Positions 7,444-16,081 are shown, counted from the first letter of the stretch. The stretch is DNA of 26,988 nucleotides from an uncultured Actinomycetes bacterium (GCA_903827345.1 CAIKID010000107.1:1-26988); one strand, 5' to 3'. The notes: generated by a model from the letters alone, not told the origin. Numbers and translations: made by a program.

Positions 7444-7518
7444 CGCTGGACCGAGCCATTCGGTCGCTATTTCTGGCGCAAGAATCGTCGACTTACCTGA
7501 GGCGAATCTGTCATCCAC
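7441..7518 (-). CDS. Possible 25-residue upstream peptide
   Basis: A GTG at 7518 opens a 25-codon frame (ending EWLGPA) that stops exactly in the Shine-Dalgarno of the 42-residue gene. GATATA at 7525-7530 lies 6 nt before the GTG, a partial match to the leaderless pattern. A 5-bp hairpin (ACCGA 7450-7454 / TCGGT 7460-7464) lies within. The peptide has no recognisable features, and chance is a real alternative. Confidence 0.2.
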   Translation of the reverse strand: MDDRFASGKSTILAPEIATEWLGPA

Positions 7519-7575
7519 CTCGGCTATATCTGCGGGTTTACTGAATTAATTCTGAGAGCGCTTGCGGCTCGCGAA

Positions 7576-9156
7576 TTAGTGGTGACCTTCTCCAAGTTCC
7601 TTGAGGTCGGTCAGCGTAGGAGAGGGGATCTGCGTGGCGTGAGCGCGGTTCATACGTGCGCGCAACTTACCCTTAACTCCTACGGTAGCCGAAGCAGGTA
7701 GAGGGGCTGGTAACGCCTCTGGGCGTTGATGTTGGGTCAGCGTCCACTTCTTAGCGTCAGACAGTGGCTCATGAACTTCGACCATCTCGCCGTTTGGCAT
7801 CATCACGAGGCGTCCGGTTTCGCGTCCATGAAGCACGAGATCGCGATCGCTGCGCTGCAGCGATAGGCAGACGCGCTTTGTAATAACGAAGGCGATTGGT
7901 GGAATTACGAAGAGACCTACTCTGGTGAACCACATAATTCCATTAATGGTGAGATGGAAGTGTGTAGCGATGATGTCATTGCCGCCGTTGATCAAAGTGA
8001 TCAAGATGAAGACGATCGATGTAACGCCCAGGGCAGTGCGGTTCGGCGAATTGCGGGGACGATCCAGAAGGTGGTGCTCACGCTTATCGCCCGTGAACCA
8101 CGATTCGATAAATGGATAGAGAGCCATTCCGGTGAAGAGAATTCCAGGCAGGATCAACCCAGGAATCAAAATATTCCACGAGATGGTGTGGCCGAAGGCG
8201 TGAGTCTCAAGTGGGGGAGCAGCGCGGACTAGACCGTCGAGCCATCCCATATACCAGTCCGGTTGCGAACCAGCAGAAATCTGACCAGGTGTGTATGGAC
8301 CTACGAGCCAGATCGGGTTAATCGATGCAACGGCGCCGAGGAATGCAGTGACACCAAAGACAACGAAGAAGAACCCACCGGCCTTTGCCATGTAAACAGG
8401 CATCAAGGGATAACCAACGACGTTCTTCTCAGTGCGGCCAGGGCCGGGATATTGCGTGTGTTTCTGGTACCAGACCAGCATCAAGTGGATGGTGATCAGG
8501 GCCAAGAAGAGGCCAGGCAAGAGCAATACGTGGACGATAAAGATGCGAGGAATAAATGCAGTTCCCGGGAAAGCTCCGCCAAAGGCGAAGAAGGAGAGAT
8601 AAGAACCAACGACTGGGATCGCTTGCAAGATAGCTTCTGCAATACGAATGCCTGTACCGGAGAGCAAGTCATCTGGAAGTGAATAACCCAAGAAACCTTC
8701 AACGATTCCAAAGGTAAGAAGACCGACTCCGATGAGCCAGTTAAATTCGCGAGGCTTGCGGAAAGCTCCGGTGAAGAAAACGCGGAACAGGTGAGCCACG
8801 ATGGCAGACATGAAAATAAGAGCCGACCAGTGGTGGATCTGTCTCATCAATAGTCCGCCACGAACATCAAAAGACAGACGCAACGTAGAGTCATAGGCGG
8901 CTGACATGTGTAATCCGTTGAGAGGTAGATATGAACCGTTATAGATTACTTCTCGCTGGGAAGGGTCAAACCAGAAGGTGAGAAATGTTCCCGTAAGCAG
9001 CAGGATGATGAAAGAGTAAAGGGCGATCTCGCCCAACATGAATGACCAGTGATCTGGGAAGACCTTGGTGAGGTTCTTCTTCAGCCATTTGGCAGCTCCG
9101 GTACGTTCATCGACGTAATTGGCGGCCGCTCCTGCAGCTTTTTGAGTCGGCTTCAT
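7576..9156 (-). CDS. qcrB: Menaquinol-cytochrome c reductase cytochrome b subunit
   Basis: QcrB oxidises menaquinol and carries two b hemes. The 526-residue protein has the long form with eight core helices and a C-terminal extension of about 90 residues found in actinobacteria. Likely heme ligands are His108 and His122 in one helix and His209 and His224 in another. The Qo-site motif is PDWY (299-302), the actinobacterial variant of PEWY. It is the last large gene of ctaE-qcrC-qcrA-qcrB, 30 nt after qcrA. The 145-nt gap beyond it holds the possible 25-residue frame and leads to the 42-residue gene. Confidence 0.96.
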   Translation of the reverse strand: MKPTQKAAGAAANYVDERTGAAKWLKKNLTKVFPDHWSFMLGEIALYSFIILLLTGTFLTFWFDPSQREVIYNGSYLPLNGLHMSAAYDSTLRLSFDVRGGLLMRQIHHWSALIFMSAIVAHLFRVFFTGAFRKPREFNWLIGVGLLTFGIVEGFLGYSLPDDLLSGTGIRIAEAILQAIPVVGSYLSFFAFGGAFPGTAFIPRIFIVHVLLLPGLFLALITIHLMLVWYQKHTQYPGPGRTEKNVVGYPLMPVYMAKAGGFFFVVFGVTAFLGAVASINPIWLVGPYTPGQISAGSQPDWYMGWLDGLVRAAPPLETHAFGHTISWNILIPGLILPGILFTGMALYPFIESWFTGDKREHHLLDRPRNSPNRTALGVTSIVFILITLINGGNDIIATHFHLTINGIMWFTRVGLFVIPPIAFVITKRVCLSLQRSDRDLVLHGRETGRLVMMPNGEMVEVHEPLSDAKKWTLTQHQRPEALPAPLPASATVGVKGKLRARMNRAHATQIPSPTLTDLKELGEGHH

Positions 9157-9186
9157 TATTTGTCACCCATGTTAGTTAGTAGTGAG

Positions 9187-10188
9187 TTATCCATTAGATG
9201 AGTTCCGCTCCCAGAAGCTAGGACCGATTGGAACCGTAAATGGTTGTACGGCGACGAGATATCCATCTGCATCAACAGTGATGGCGAGTTGTGGAAGCGG
9301 GCGAGCGGCTGGTCCGAAGATCACCTTTGCTCCACGAGTCACATCGAATGTCGATTGGTGACAAGGGCAGAGCAAGTGATGGGTCTGTTGTTCGTAAAGT
9401 GCTACTGCGCAACCCATGTGGGTACAGATCTTAGAGAAGGCGATGATGCCTTGATACGTCCATGAAAGTTTTTGCGGATCCAAGTTGAAATCTTCAGGAC
9501 GGAGACGAATTAAGAGGACTGCATCTTTGCCGGTGTTCTCAAGAGTTCGTCCCGTACCCGCTGGAAGTTCTGGAAGCACCTGTGCGACAGCTCCAACTTC
9601 TAGGTCAGAAGCCTTTATTGGGGTTCCTGCCGGGTCGAGAAGGAGTCTAGTTCCGGCGGTCCAGTCAGTTGTGGTGAAGAATTTCTTTGGTAGTGGTCCG
9701 GTATCGCGCAGAAGCACGAGCGGGGATAGACCAACGAGTCCGAGGGAAAGTCCGAGGGAGCGCTTAATCAAACTACGGCGACCCAGACCTGCAGAACCGC
9801 CGCGCTCCTTAAAGGCTGCGACGAGTTCATCACGGTCGACTTCTTCGGAACGAAATTCATGACGCTCGGCGATCTCTTCTTGATCGGGCATCAACTTCTT
9901 CGCCCACTGGATTGCGCCCAGACCGATAAAGAGAGTTGATGCAGTTAATCCCAGCCCGAGAAGGATCTGTTGCACATTGGTGCTGCCCATGATTGGCAAA
10001 TAAACATATTTATCGCTCTTGACGTAAATGTAAGCGACGATAGTAAGAATTGTTCCAAGTGCAGATAGCAGGAAGAGGATCGCGACTTGGCGTTCAGCAC
10101 GCTTGGCTGCGAGGGGATCTGAATCTGCATTGCGGTGAACATGGGCGGGAAGCCCTGGATCTTCGAAGCGTTCGATCTGATTGCTCAT
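9187..10188 (-). CDS. qcrA: Menaquinol-cytochrome c reductase Rieske iron-sulfur subunit
   Basis: QcrA transfers electrons from menaquinol to QcrC through a [2Fe-2S] centre. The 333 residues include two hydrophobic segments near 34-55 and 71-93 and a third at about 145-161. A twin-arginine RRSLIK at 137-142 stands before the third, the layout of actinobacterial Rieske proteins. The cluster site is CTHMGC (255-260) and CPCH (274-277): Cys255, His257, Cys274 and His277 bind iron, and Cys260 and Cys276 form the disulfide. A GGAG ribosome site precedes the ATG, and qcrC ends 1 nt upstream. Confidence 0.96.
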   Translation of the reverse strand: MSNQIERFEDPGLPAHVHRNADSDPLAAKRAERQVAILFLLSALGTILTIVAYIYVKSDKYVYLPIMGSTNVQQILLGLGLTASTLFIGLGAIQWAKKLMPDQEEIAERHEFRSEEVDRDELVAAFKERGGSAGLGRRSLIKRSLGLSLGLVGLSPLVLLRDTGPLPKKFFTTTDWTAGTRLLLDPAGTPIKASDLEVGAVAQVLPELPAGTGRTLENTGKDAVLLIRLRPEDFNLDPQKLSWTYQGIIAFSKICTHMGCAVALYEQQTHHLLCPCHQSTFDVTRGAKVIFGPAARPLPQLAITVDADGYLVAVQPFTVPIGPSFWERNSSNG

Positions 10189-10189
10189 A

Positions 10190-10984
10190 TTATTTCTCCT
10201 TCATTGCGAGCCATGCCGCTGCGCCGATTAAGAGGCCGAGTCCAAGGACCCAACCAAGTAGACCTTCAGTAACAGGGCCTACACGTCCGAGTGATGCACC
10301 ACCTTGATTCTGTTCATGATTCGCAGCTTGCAACCATTTAATGATCGATAACTTCTGCTGTGGCGTAATCGTTGCATCAGTAAACTTAGGCATCGACTGT
10401 GGTCCGGTAATCATGGCTTCGTAAATATTCTTTGGTGTAACACCCATCAGCGAAGGTGCATATTTACCGTTAGTGAGCGCGCCACCTTGACCTGCAAAGT
10501 TGTGGCACATGGCGCAGTTAGTTCTAAATAGCTGGCCGCCGAGCGCGGAATTTCCATCGCGTTCATAGGCGAGAGATTCGTTGGTTACTGAACTTGGTCC
10601 AGGTGCTAATGAAGCGACATAAGCCGCTAGAGCAGCGGTTTCCTGCGGGTTATAGAGAGGAGTCTTCTGCATCGCTTGCTGGCTCATATCGGCCATTGGC
10701 ATGCGTCCTGTGCCCACTTGGAAATCTACTGCAGCAGAACCCACGCCGATAAGTGAGGGTGCGATCGACCCGCCTTCTGCGTGTAATCCATGGCAGGAGG
10801 AACAGCCGCGTAGAAAAATAGCTTTTCCTTGCGAGACGAGCGTAGATGTGCCGGTCGTCATCGGAGTCTGCGCACCGGGAAGTGCAGATGCAACTCCAAA
10901 TGCCGTACCGATAGTAAAGAGAGCAGCCACAACCAAGATTGGTCCAGCGATACGAGTACGGCGGAAGCTAGAGATACGTTTCAC
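10190..10984 (-). CDS. qcrC: Diheme cytochrome c subunit of the bc1 complex
   Basis: QcrC is a membrane-anchored diheme cytochrome c that links the bc1 complex directly to the aa3 oxidase, so no soluble cytochrome c is needed. Two CxxCH heme sites are visible, CSSCH (61-65) and CAMCH (157-161). An N-terminal signal or anchor helix lies at about 13-35, and a C-terminal helix (about 241-260) is followed by MKEK. The 264 residues are normal for the family. It lies 9 nt after ctaE and 1 nt before qcrA. Confidence 0.96.
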   Translation of the reverse strand: MKRISSFRRTRIAGPILVVAALFTIGTAFGVASALPGAQTPMTTGTSTLVSQGKAIFLRGCSSCHGLHAEGGSIAPSLIGVGSAAVDFQVGTGRMPMADMSQQAMQKTPLYNPQETAALAAYVASLAPGPSSVTNESLAYERDGNSALGGQLFRTNCAMCHNFAGQGGALTNGKYAPSLMGVTPKNIYEAMITGPQSMPKFTDATITPQQKLSIIKWLQAANHEQNQGGASLGRVGPVTEGLLGWVLGLGLLIGAAAWLAMKEK

Positions 10985-10993
10985 AGATAGCTC

Positions 10994-11617
10994 CTATTTA
11001 ATCAAGTAGATCGTCGAGAAGAGGGCGATCCAAACAATGTCTACGAAGTGCCAGTAGTACGAAACGACAATCGCCGTCGTTGCTTGGGAATGTCCGAATT
11101 TGCGAGCCTTGGCTACGCGAATTAAAACGATGAGAAAAGCAATAAGCCCACCGGTTACGTGCAGACCATGGAAACCAGTTGTTATATAGAAGACCGATCC
11201 GTATGCGCGCGACGAGAGAGAAAGTCCATCACGAACGAGATTTGCATACTCGTAAACTTGCCCTGCCACGAAGAAAGCACCCATCAGGAAGGTCAGCGCA
11301 AACCATTCGCGCATTCCCCACTTAGAAAACTTGTAGAGAGGACCGCTGCGGCGGCTCTGAAAACGTTCGGCGGCGAAAACGCCGAACTGGCAGGTTACCG
11401 ACGAGAGCACGAGTACCGTCGTATTAACAGCGGCAAACTTCACGTTGAGCATTCCTGTCGACTCAAGCCAAATCTTTGGCCCCTGTACGGCGCGGGTGGT
11501 GAAGTACATCGCAAAGAGTGCTGCGAAGAACATCAATTCCGAGGAGAGCCAAACGATGGTGCCGACGGCGACCAGGTTGGGGCGGTTGTTCTTGGCCGGG
11601 GCTTCTAGTGTGGTCAC
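10994..11617 (-). CDS. ctaE: Cytochrome c oxidase subunit III
   Basis: This 207-residue protein has five membrane helices, the short subunit III form of actinobacteria. Recognisable segments are SSELMFFAALFAMYF near 25-39, FHGLHVTGG (about 148-156) and YYWHFVDIVWI (187-197). Subunit III supports proton uptake and stability of subunit I. It heads the ctaE-qcrCAB operon, opposite the trpD promoter. It starts with GTG; AATAAT lies 6 nt upstream, a partial match to the leaderless -10 pattern. The other oxidase subunits are in the facing operon. Confidence 0.94.
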   Translation of the reverse strand: MTTLEAPAKNNRPNLVAVGTIVWLSSELMFFAALFAMYFTTRAVQGPKIWLESTGMLNVKFAAVNTTVLVLSSVTCQFGVFAAERFQSRRSGPLYKFSKWGMREWFALTFLMGAFFVAGQVYEYANLVRDGLSLSSRAYGSVFYITTGFHGLHVTGGLIAFLIVLIRVAKARKFGHSQATTAIVVSYYWHFVDIVWIALFSTIYLIK

Positions 11618-11681
11618 GGGCGCATTATTCCTGATTTCTCCCCTTTTTAAGTAATGGGAGGGTAATTGGGCCGTTAAATCG

Positions 11682-11701
11682 TGGGTGAGTCATGTCACCC
11701 A
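11682..11701. promoter_or_regulatory. Perfect 7-bp inverted repeat over the trpD promoter (candidate operator)
   Basis: TGGGTGA (11682-11688), a 6-nt spacer, then TCACCCA (11695-11701). It covers the -35 position relative to the -10 box at 11707-11712. With transcription starting at about 11720 it is upstream of the mRNA, so it would act as a DNA site for a dimeric regulator and not as an RNA hairpin. Confidence 0.45.
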
Positions 11702-11706
11702 AAAGA

Positions 11707-11712
11707 TAGGAT
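11707..11712 (+). promoter_or_regulatory. -10 box of trpD (leaderless)
   Basis: TAGGAT lies 7 nt before ATG 11720. It excludes the longer GTG start at 11681, which would lie upstream of transcription and inside the inverted repeat. Confidence 0.55.
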
Positions 11713-11719
11713 TTGGCGT

Positions 11720-12772
11720 ATGGAGAAGAGCGGGATTTCTTGGGGAGAGATTGTTGCCCAATTGGCAGATCACGAAGATATTGACGCCCGCCAAGCTAAA
11801 TGGGCGATGGGCGAAATCTTGGATGATCGGGCGGATAAAGAGACGATCAAATCCTTCCTTTTGGGTGTTCAGGCCAAGGGCGAGACAGCCGCTGAGGTCA
11901 AGGCTTTTGTTGAGGTCATGTATGAACATTGCGCCCCCATATCAATCCCTGGAAGGGCTGTAGACCCGGTTGGAACAGGTGGAGATGGGGCAAATACCAT
12001 CAATATATCCACGACCGCGGCGATCATCGCTCACGCCGCTGGCGCTCGGGTAGTTAAACATGGCGCGCGGGCCGCCTCCTCGAAATCTGGGGCCGCCGAC
12101 CTCTTAGAAGCGCTGGGGGTCAATATCGACCTCGATGGAGCTCAAGTAGGGTCCTGCGTGGAAGAGCTTGGAATCGGCTTTTGCTTCGCCCCTAAGTTTC
12201 ATCCAGCTATGCGCTTCGCCGCACCGGCTCGGAAGGAGTTAGGACAGGCCTCCGTCTTTAATATCTTGGGCCCTCTGGCAAATCCTGCTCGACCAAAGGC
12301 AGTTGCCATTGGAGTGAGCAAAGCTCGAGTGATGCCGATTATGGCTGATGTTCTGCTTCAACGTGGCGCAGAAGGGTTCCTCTTCAGGGGCGATGATGGA
12401 ATCGATGAGATCACCTTGAGCACAACCACACAGATTATGCAGATTAATGCTGGCAAGTCGAAGCTAGAGAGCTTTGACCCGCGCGACCTCGGAATTCAAT
12501 ACGCTCCGATCGAATCGCTGGCCGGTGGAGATGCCGAGTTCAATGCTGCGGTTACTTTACGAATTTTCGCCGGAGAGATGAGCCCAGCACGTGATGCAGT
12601 TCTGCTCAATGCAGCGGCCGCTCTTGCAGCGTTCAAGGGCGATTTCGGAAAATCTATAACCGAACAATTAGCCGAAGGTTATTTAGAGGCGAGCGCTGCC
12701 GTTGATTCCGGGGCAGCCCAAGAGTCTTTGAAGAGTTGGGCGATTTTTACCCAACAATTTAAATCAGCCTAG
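11720..12772 (+). CDS. trpD: Anthranilate phosphoribosyltransferase
   Basis: TrpD joins anthranilate and PRPP to phosphoribosylanthranilate in tryptophan synthesis. With the start at 11720 the protein has 350 residues, the family norm. The PRPP-binding glycine motif GTGGDG is followed by NISTTAAIIA, then KHGARAASSKSGAADLLEALG and the C-terminal metal-site region around DGIDEI. It stands alone, without other trp genes, beside ctaE as in Mycobacterium. Its 3' end overlaps the convergent exonuclease gene by 14 bp. Regulation through the inverted repeat at 11682-11701 is possible. Confidence 0.95.
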   Translation: MEKSGISWGEIVAQLADHEDIDARQAKWAMGEILDDRADKETIKSFLLGVQAKGETAAEVKAFVEVMYEHCAPISIPGRAVDPVGTGGDGANTINISTTAAIIAHAAGARVVKHGARAASSKSGAADLLEALGVNIDLDGAQVGSCVEELGIGFCFAPKFHPAMRFAAPARKELGQASVFNILGPLANPARPKAVAIGVSKARVMPIMADVLLQRGAEGFLFRGDDGIDEITLSTTTQIMQINAGKSKLESFDPRDLGIQYAPIESLAGGDAEFNAAVTLRIFAGEMSPARDAVLLNAAAALAAFKGDFGKSITEQLAEGYLEASAAVDSGAAQESLKSWAIFTQQFKSA

Positions 12773-13379
12773 GTTCGCGTTTAATGCGCTTCTTAGCGAA
12801 TTTTTCGAGATCTCCGAAGGTTTGAACACCAAAGCCAGAGAGTCGCTCGATGAGGGCATGGAGCACTTCGACGGTAGTTTGCGCATCGTCCAGCGCCCTG
12901 TGCGTTGGAGTAACTTGGGTATTGAAGAAGATCGCTAGCGTTCCTAATTTGCAATCGGTAACTTCGTCCCGCGTGAGAACTGACCGTGCCAAGCGGACGG
13001 TGTCGATTACCTTGTACTTCGGCCATCGATATTCGAGTTCTCGGCTAGCAGCTTGCAAAAATCCGATATCGAAGGGAGCGTTGTGAGCGACGAGTACGGT
13101 CTCGCTCTCGGAGCCGCAGAACTCTAGGAATGTTGGAAAGACCTCATCGATAATCGGGGCCAGGCGGACCATTTCATTGTCGATCCCCGTTAGTTCGGTA
13201 ATGAATACCGGGATAGGAGCCAGAGGATTTACAAAACTTTTGAATTCTCCGATAACTACTCCACCGCGGACTTTGACTGCGCCAATCTCGGTGATAACGG
13301 CTCCAGCATGAGGACTACCGCCCGTGGTTTCGAGATCGACAACAACGAAGGTCGTCTCGTGAAGGGCCTGGGATTCCAT
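12759..13379 (-). CDS. DEDDh 3'-5' exonuclease (DNA polymerase III epsilon-like)
   Basis: The 206 residues form one exonuclease domain with the DEDDh metal-binding set: Asp15 and Glu17 in VVDLETTG, Asp104 in HNAPFD, and His160 with Asp165 in HRALDDAQ. It could proofread or trim DNA or RNA ends. The gene next to trpD in Mycobacterium (from memory, Rv2191) has this domain plus a UvrC-like nuclease domain. Here only the exonuclease part exists, so it is a short version. No clear leaderless -10 is visible at the usual distance. Confidence 0.88.
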   Translation of the reverse strand: MESQALHETTFVVVDLETTGGSPHAGAVITEIGAVKVRGGVVIGEFKSFVNPLAPIPVFITELTGIDNEMVRLAPIIDEVFPTFLEFCGSESETVLVAHNAPFDIGFLQAASRELEYRWPKYKVIDTVRLARSVLTRDEVTDCKLGTLAIFFNTQVTPTHRALDDAQTTVEVLHALIERLSGFGVQTFGDLEKFAKKRIKREPRLI

Positions 13380-13460
13380 AAGAGTTAAAGGCTACGCGCC
13401 TTCCCTGACATTGGTGATCGGAGCTCCAGCCACAAGGTGGACGATACCTGAGTACTGCAC

Positions 13461-13466
13461 TTAAAT
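13461..13466 (+). promoter_or_regulatory. Possible -10 box of the alpha/beta hydrolase gene
   Basis: TTAAAT lies 6 nt before ATG 13473. It departs from TANNNT at the second base, so it is weaker than the others. Confidence 0.35.
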
Positions 13467-13472
13467 AGGGGC

Positions 13473-14231
13473 ATGGCTACTAGTAACGCCCCCGCAGGAT
13501 GGTTAGAAGACTACTTCTCGAAAGGGAATGAGCACGCTGATATTGGAATCATCTTCGTGCACGGTTTTACCGGTTCTCCCGCATCGATGCGCCCATGGGC
13601 GGCATACTTTGAAGAACGTGGATACACGGTCTCGGTGCCTCGCCTTCCTGGCCATGCGACACAGTGGCAGGATCTCAATAAGGTGAAGTGGCAAGAGTGG
13701 CCCGCTCGAGTGCAGAGCGAAGTTGATACCTTGAAGAAGATCTGTAAGAAGGTTTTCGTATTCGGTCTATCCATGGGCGGCGGAACAACTCTCAACATCG
13801 CAGAACATAATGAACTTGCAGGGATCTGTTTGGTGAATCCCATGATTCACATACCCGGAAATCTCATCAAGATAGCTTCGCTTATCTCTCTCGTTCAACC
13901 CGGTAGAGCGTCAGTTGGTGATGACATTAAAAAGTCAGGTGTCACAGAGTGGGGTTATGACGTACTCCCAACCAAAGGAGTCGTACAACTCAATAAAATG
14001 CTGAAGGAAACTCGGGCTAACTTAGGGCTGGTGAAGTGCCCCACCCTGCTCTTCCATAGCGTCGATGACCACGTCTTGACTATCTCTAATTCAAATATCG
14101 TCATGTCAGAGATTCAGAGCATCTCAGGGCAGAGAATTGAACTGACTAATAGTTATCACGTTGCGACCATGGATTTTGACGCTCCGTTGATCTTTGCCAA
14201 CTCATTAGCTCATGTCGCACACTGGAGCTAA
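13473..14231 (+). CDS. Alpha/beta hydrolase (carboxylesterase / monoacylglycerol lipase type)
   Basis: The 252-residue protein is a soluble serine hydrolase. It has the oxyanion segment FVHGFTGSP (28-36), the nucleophile elbow GLSMGG with Ser100, an acid in HSVDDHV (Asp198 or 199) and His229 in NSYHVATMD. The order and spacing resemble small carboxylesterases of the Est30 type, with a short lid. The substrate cannot be read from sequence. It converges with the racemase gene and overlaps it by 4 bp, which alone does not imply a shared pathway. Confidence 0.85.
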   Translation: MATSNAPAGWLEDYFSKGNEHADIGIIFVHGFTGSPASMRPWAAYFEERGYTVSVPRLPGHATQWQDLNKVKWQEWPARVQSEVDTLKKICKKVFVFGLSMGGGTTLNIAEHNELAGICLVNPMIHIPGNLIKIASLISLVQPGRASVGDDIKKSGVTEWGYDVLPTKGVVQLNKMLKETRANLGLVKCPTLLFHSVDDHVLTISNSNIVMSEIQSISGQRIELTNSYHVATMDFDAPLIFANSLAHVAHWS

Positions 14232-15334
14232 ATTCGAATAGTTTCCTTATGGGATGTCACCGAATCCAAGAAATCTAGGTGAGGTACGCGCCCGATACCG
14301 ACCGATTGTGGAACAGCTAAATAACCATCTTCCATAACAAATGGTTCTGTAATGTCTTGGTGGTAAAAGCGACTCGATGCGGATGTATCGCCAGGAAGGG
14401 TGAATCCAGGAAGAGCGGCAAGTGCAACATTGGCTGCGCGGCCGATACCAGTCTCCAACATCCCACCACACCAGACCGGTATTCCGCTGTTGAGGCAGAG
14501 ATTATGGATCTTTACAGCTTCTAGATATCCACCAACGCGACCCGGCTTAATATTTATAACTGTCGTTGCCTTGAGAGCAAGCGCATCTTCAGCAGAGCGC
14601 AGCGATGTGATGGATTCATCGAGACAGATGGGTGTGTGTACCTGTTTCGCCAATAGTGCATGACCCAAAATGTCGTGCTCATCGAGCGGTTGCTCAATAA
14701 GCAAGAGTTCGAATTGATCAAGTTTAGCTAAAAGCTCTCCATCACCTCTGCTGTATGCCTGATTGGCATCAACTTGCAGCGGGATCTCGGGCCAAGTTCT
14801 ACGGACTTCTCCAACAGGATCGATATCCCACCCGGGCTCTATCTTCAATTTAATTCTCCGATAACCATCGGCGATATAACCGCTTACCTCCTCGATGAGT
14901 AACGGGATACTTGGCGCAATTCCTACTGAAACACCACAAGGGATTTTTGCCTTACTTGCACCAAGAAAATCGGCCAGGCTGCGATTTTCCAGGCGAAGTT
15001 GCGCATCGAGAAGTGCTGATTCTAAAGCGGCCTTTGCCATGGGGGAGCCGAGGAAGGGGGCTAAGAGGGGAGCGACGGATTCTGCGCGAATGTCTCCTGC
15101 TTGAAAGAGCGTAGGAATTAAGAAGCGGCGCATGAGGTCAAGGGCACCTGCGACATATTCGGGGGAATAGAGCGGTTGAGGTAATGCGACACATTCGGAC
15201 CACCCGACCGTTCCGTCGTCGGTGGTCAACTTGAGAATCAGCACTTCACGTGCGATCTGCGTTCCGAAGGAGGTTCTAAAGGGTCTTACCAATGGAAGGC
15301 TAATCGTGCGAAGTTCCAACTCTGCAATTTTCAT
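14228..15334 (-). CDS. N-succinylamino acid racemase / o-succinylbenzoate synthase (enolase superfamily)
   Basis: The 368-residue enzyme has the muconate-lactonizing-type barrel with every catalytic residue at standard positions: Lys162 and Lys164 (KLK), Asp189 (QVDANQAY), Glu214 (IEQPL), Asp239 (CLDES) and Lys263 (NIKPGR). Arg266 after KPG is a position linked to racemase activity in the NSAR/OSBS subfamily. It lies 2 nt after a GNAT acyltransferase gene, a pairing known from a Geobacillus pathway that turns D- into L-amino acids through N-succinyl derivatives. I favour the racemase role. Menaquinone synthesis (MenC) is the alternative or a second activity, and no other men gene is nearby. 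Confidence 0.85.
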   Translation of the reverse strand: MKIAELELRTISLPLVRPFRTSFGTQIAREVLILKLTTDDGTVGWSECVALPQPLYSPEYVAGALDLMRRFLIPTLFQAGDIRAESVAPLLAPFLGSPMAKAALESALLDAQLRLENRSLADFLGASKAKIPCGVSVGIAPSIPLLIEEVSGYIADGYRRIKLKIEPGWDIDPVGEVRRTWPEIPLQVDANQAYSRGDGELLAKLDQFELLLIEQPLDEHDILGHALLAKQVHTPICLDESITSLRSAEDALALKATTVINIKPGRVGGYLEAVKIHNLCLNSGIPVWCGGMLETGIGRAANVALAALPGFTLPGDTSASSRFYHQDITEPFVMEDGYLAVPQSVGIGRVPHLDFLDSVTSHKETIRI

Positions 15335-15336
15335 GA

Positions 15337-16035
15337 TTACTCCAAAACGTATTCGTTGTGTGCGGAGAAGCCAACTACCTTCTTGCCATGGTCGAAACTA
15401 TTCAAAAATGCCTCACGCACTTCAAAACGGTAACGCTGGCTTAACTCTGGATCAGAGCGACGAATCTGGACTATGTCGACTGGGAGCGCAATGAGCTCTG
15501 CGTCGAATGGTGGTTCAACTATTTCAGAACGAGGTACGGGTTGATCGAAGCCGGTATCCCAGCGCACCATAAGGCGATCTGATTCATCGCCGTAATTGAG
15601 ATCATCGGCCATATTTCCGTAGAAGTTTGGAAGATATGAATTGATTTCTGCACCAAGCTTCAAGATATTCAATCTGGCATTGCGCCGAACCAGAGGATCG
15701 AAGGTCCAGGTAATCGAGGCATATCCATGTTCTTTTGCCCAAGCCCATTGATGCATTTTTACCGCGGTCCCCAATCCAAGATCACGGTGGGATTCGATAA
15801 ATGCCGTCATATGGGAATGCAAATGAATCTCTGGTTCGATGGCAGGAAAGGCAAATGACGCACCCACGACCTTTGGACCATCGAATACGCCGACGAGGTA
15901 GCTACCGCCGTGCACCATTGCTTGCAATAAATTCGAGGTAACCGATGTTTCGTTTGCGGCTGGCCAGATCGAATCGAAGATCATCCGCGCATGAAATTGC
16001 TCTTCGAGGGTATGAAGCTCACGAATCTGGATCAT
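15337..16035 (-). CDS. GNAT N-acyltransferase, probable D-amino acid N-succinyltransferase
   Basis: A 232-residue GNAT protein of the COG3375 type. The acyl-CoA loop region is HRDLGLGTAVKMHQWAWA (about 83-100) and is followed by ITWTFDPLVRRNA and LGAEINSYLPNFYG, marks of this subgroup. Its translation runs directly into the racemase gene (2-nt gap). In the characterised Geobacillus pathway such an enzyme succinylates D-amino acids, the racemase inverts them, and a hydrolase of the M20 type removes succinate. No such hydrolase is in this window. Start ATG 16035 is set by TAATAT 6 nt upstream. Confidence 0.78.
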   Translation of the reverse strand: MIQIRELHTLEEQFHARMIFDSIWPAANETSVTSNLLQAMVHGGSYLVGVFDGPKVVGASFAFPAIEPEIHLHSHMTAFIESHRDLGLGTAVKMHQWAWAKEHGYASITWTFDPLVRRNARLNILKLGAEINSYLPNFYGNMADDLNYGDESDRLMVRWDTGFDQPVPRSEIVEPPFDAELIALPVDIVQIRRSDPELSQRYRFEVREAFLNSFDHGKKVVGFSAHNEYVLE

Positions 16036-16041
16036 TGTGAA

Positions 16042-16047
16042 ATATTA
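16042..16047 (-). promoter_or_regulatory. -10 box of the GNAT-racemase operon (leaderless)
   Basis: TAATAT on the minus strand, 6 nt before ATG 16035, inside a 46-bp divergent region shared with the exporter promoter. Confidence 0.6.
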
Positions 16048-16069
16048 GTTGGCTTTTCGCATAACAGGG

Positions 16070-16075
16070 TACCTT
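16070..16075 (+). promoter_or_regulatory. -10 box of the LysE-type exporter gene (leaderless)
   Basis: TACCTT lies 6 nt before GTG 16082. TTGGCT at 16049-16054 could be a -35, with a 15-nt spacer. The box argues against the longer start at 16049. Confidence 0.45.
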
Positions 16076-16081
16076 TGCGGA

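Noticed and set aside
8263..8682. 139-codon plus-strand frame opposite qcrB
   Set aside because: It lies wholly antisense to the well-conserved cytochrome b gene. Its translation is polar and rich in Asp, Glu, Arg and Asn, as expected of a shadow frame, and no start signals are seen.
11159..11608. 149-codon plus-strand frame opposite ctaE
   Set aside because: It is a complete shadow of subunit III, with no promoter or ribosome site and no recognisable motif.
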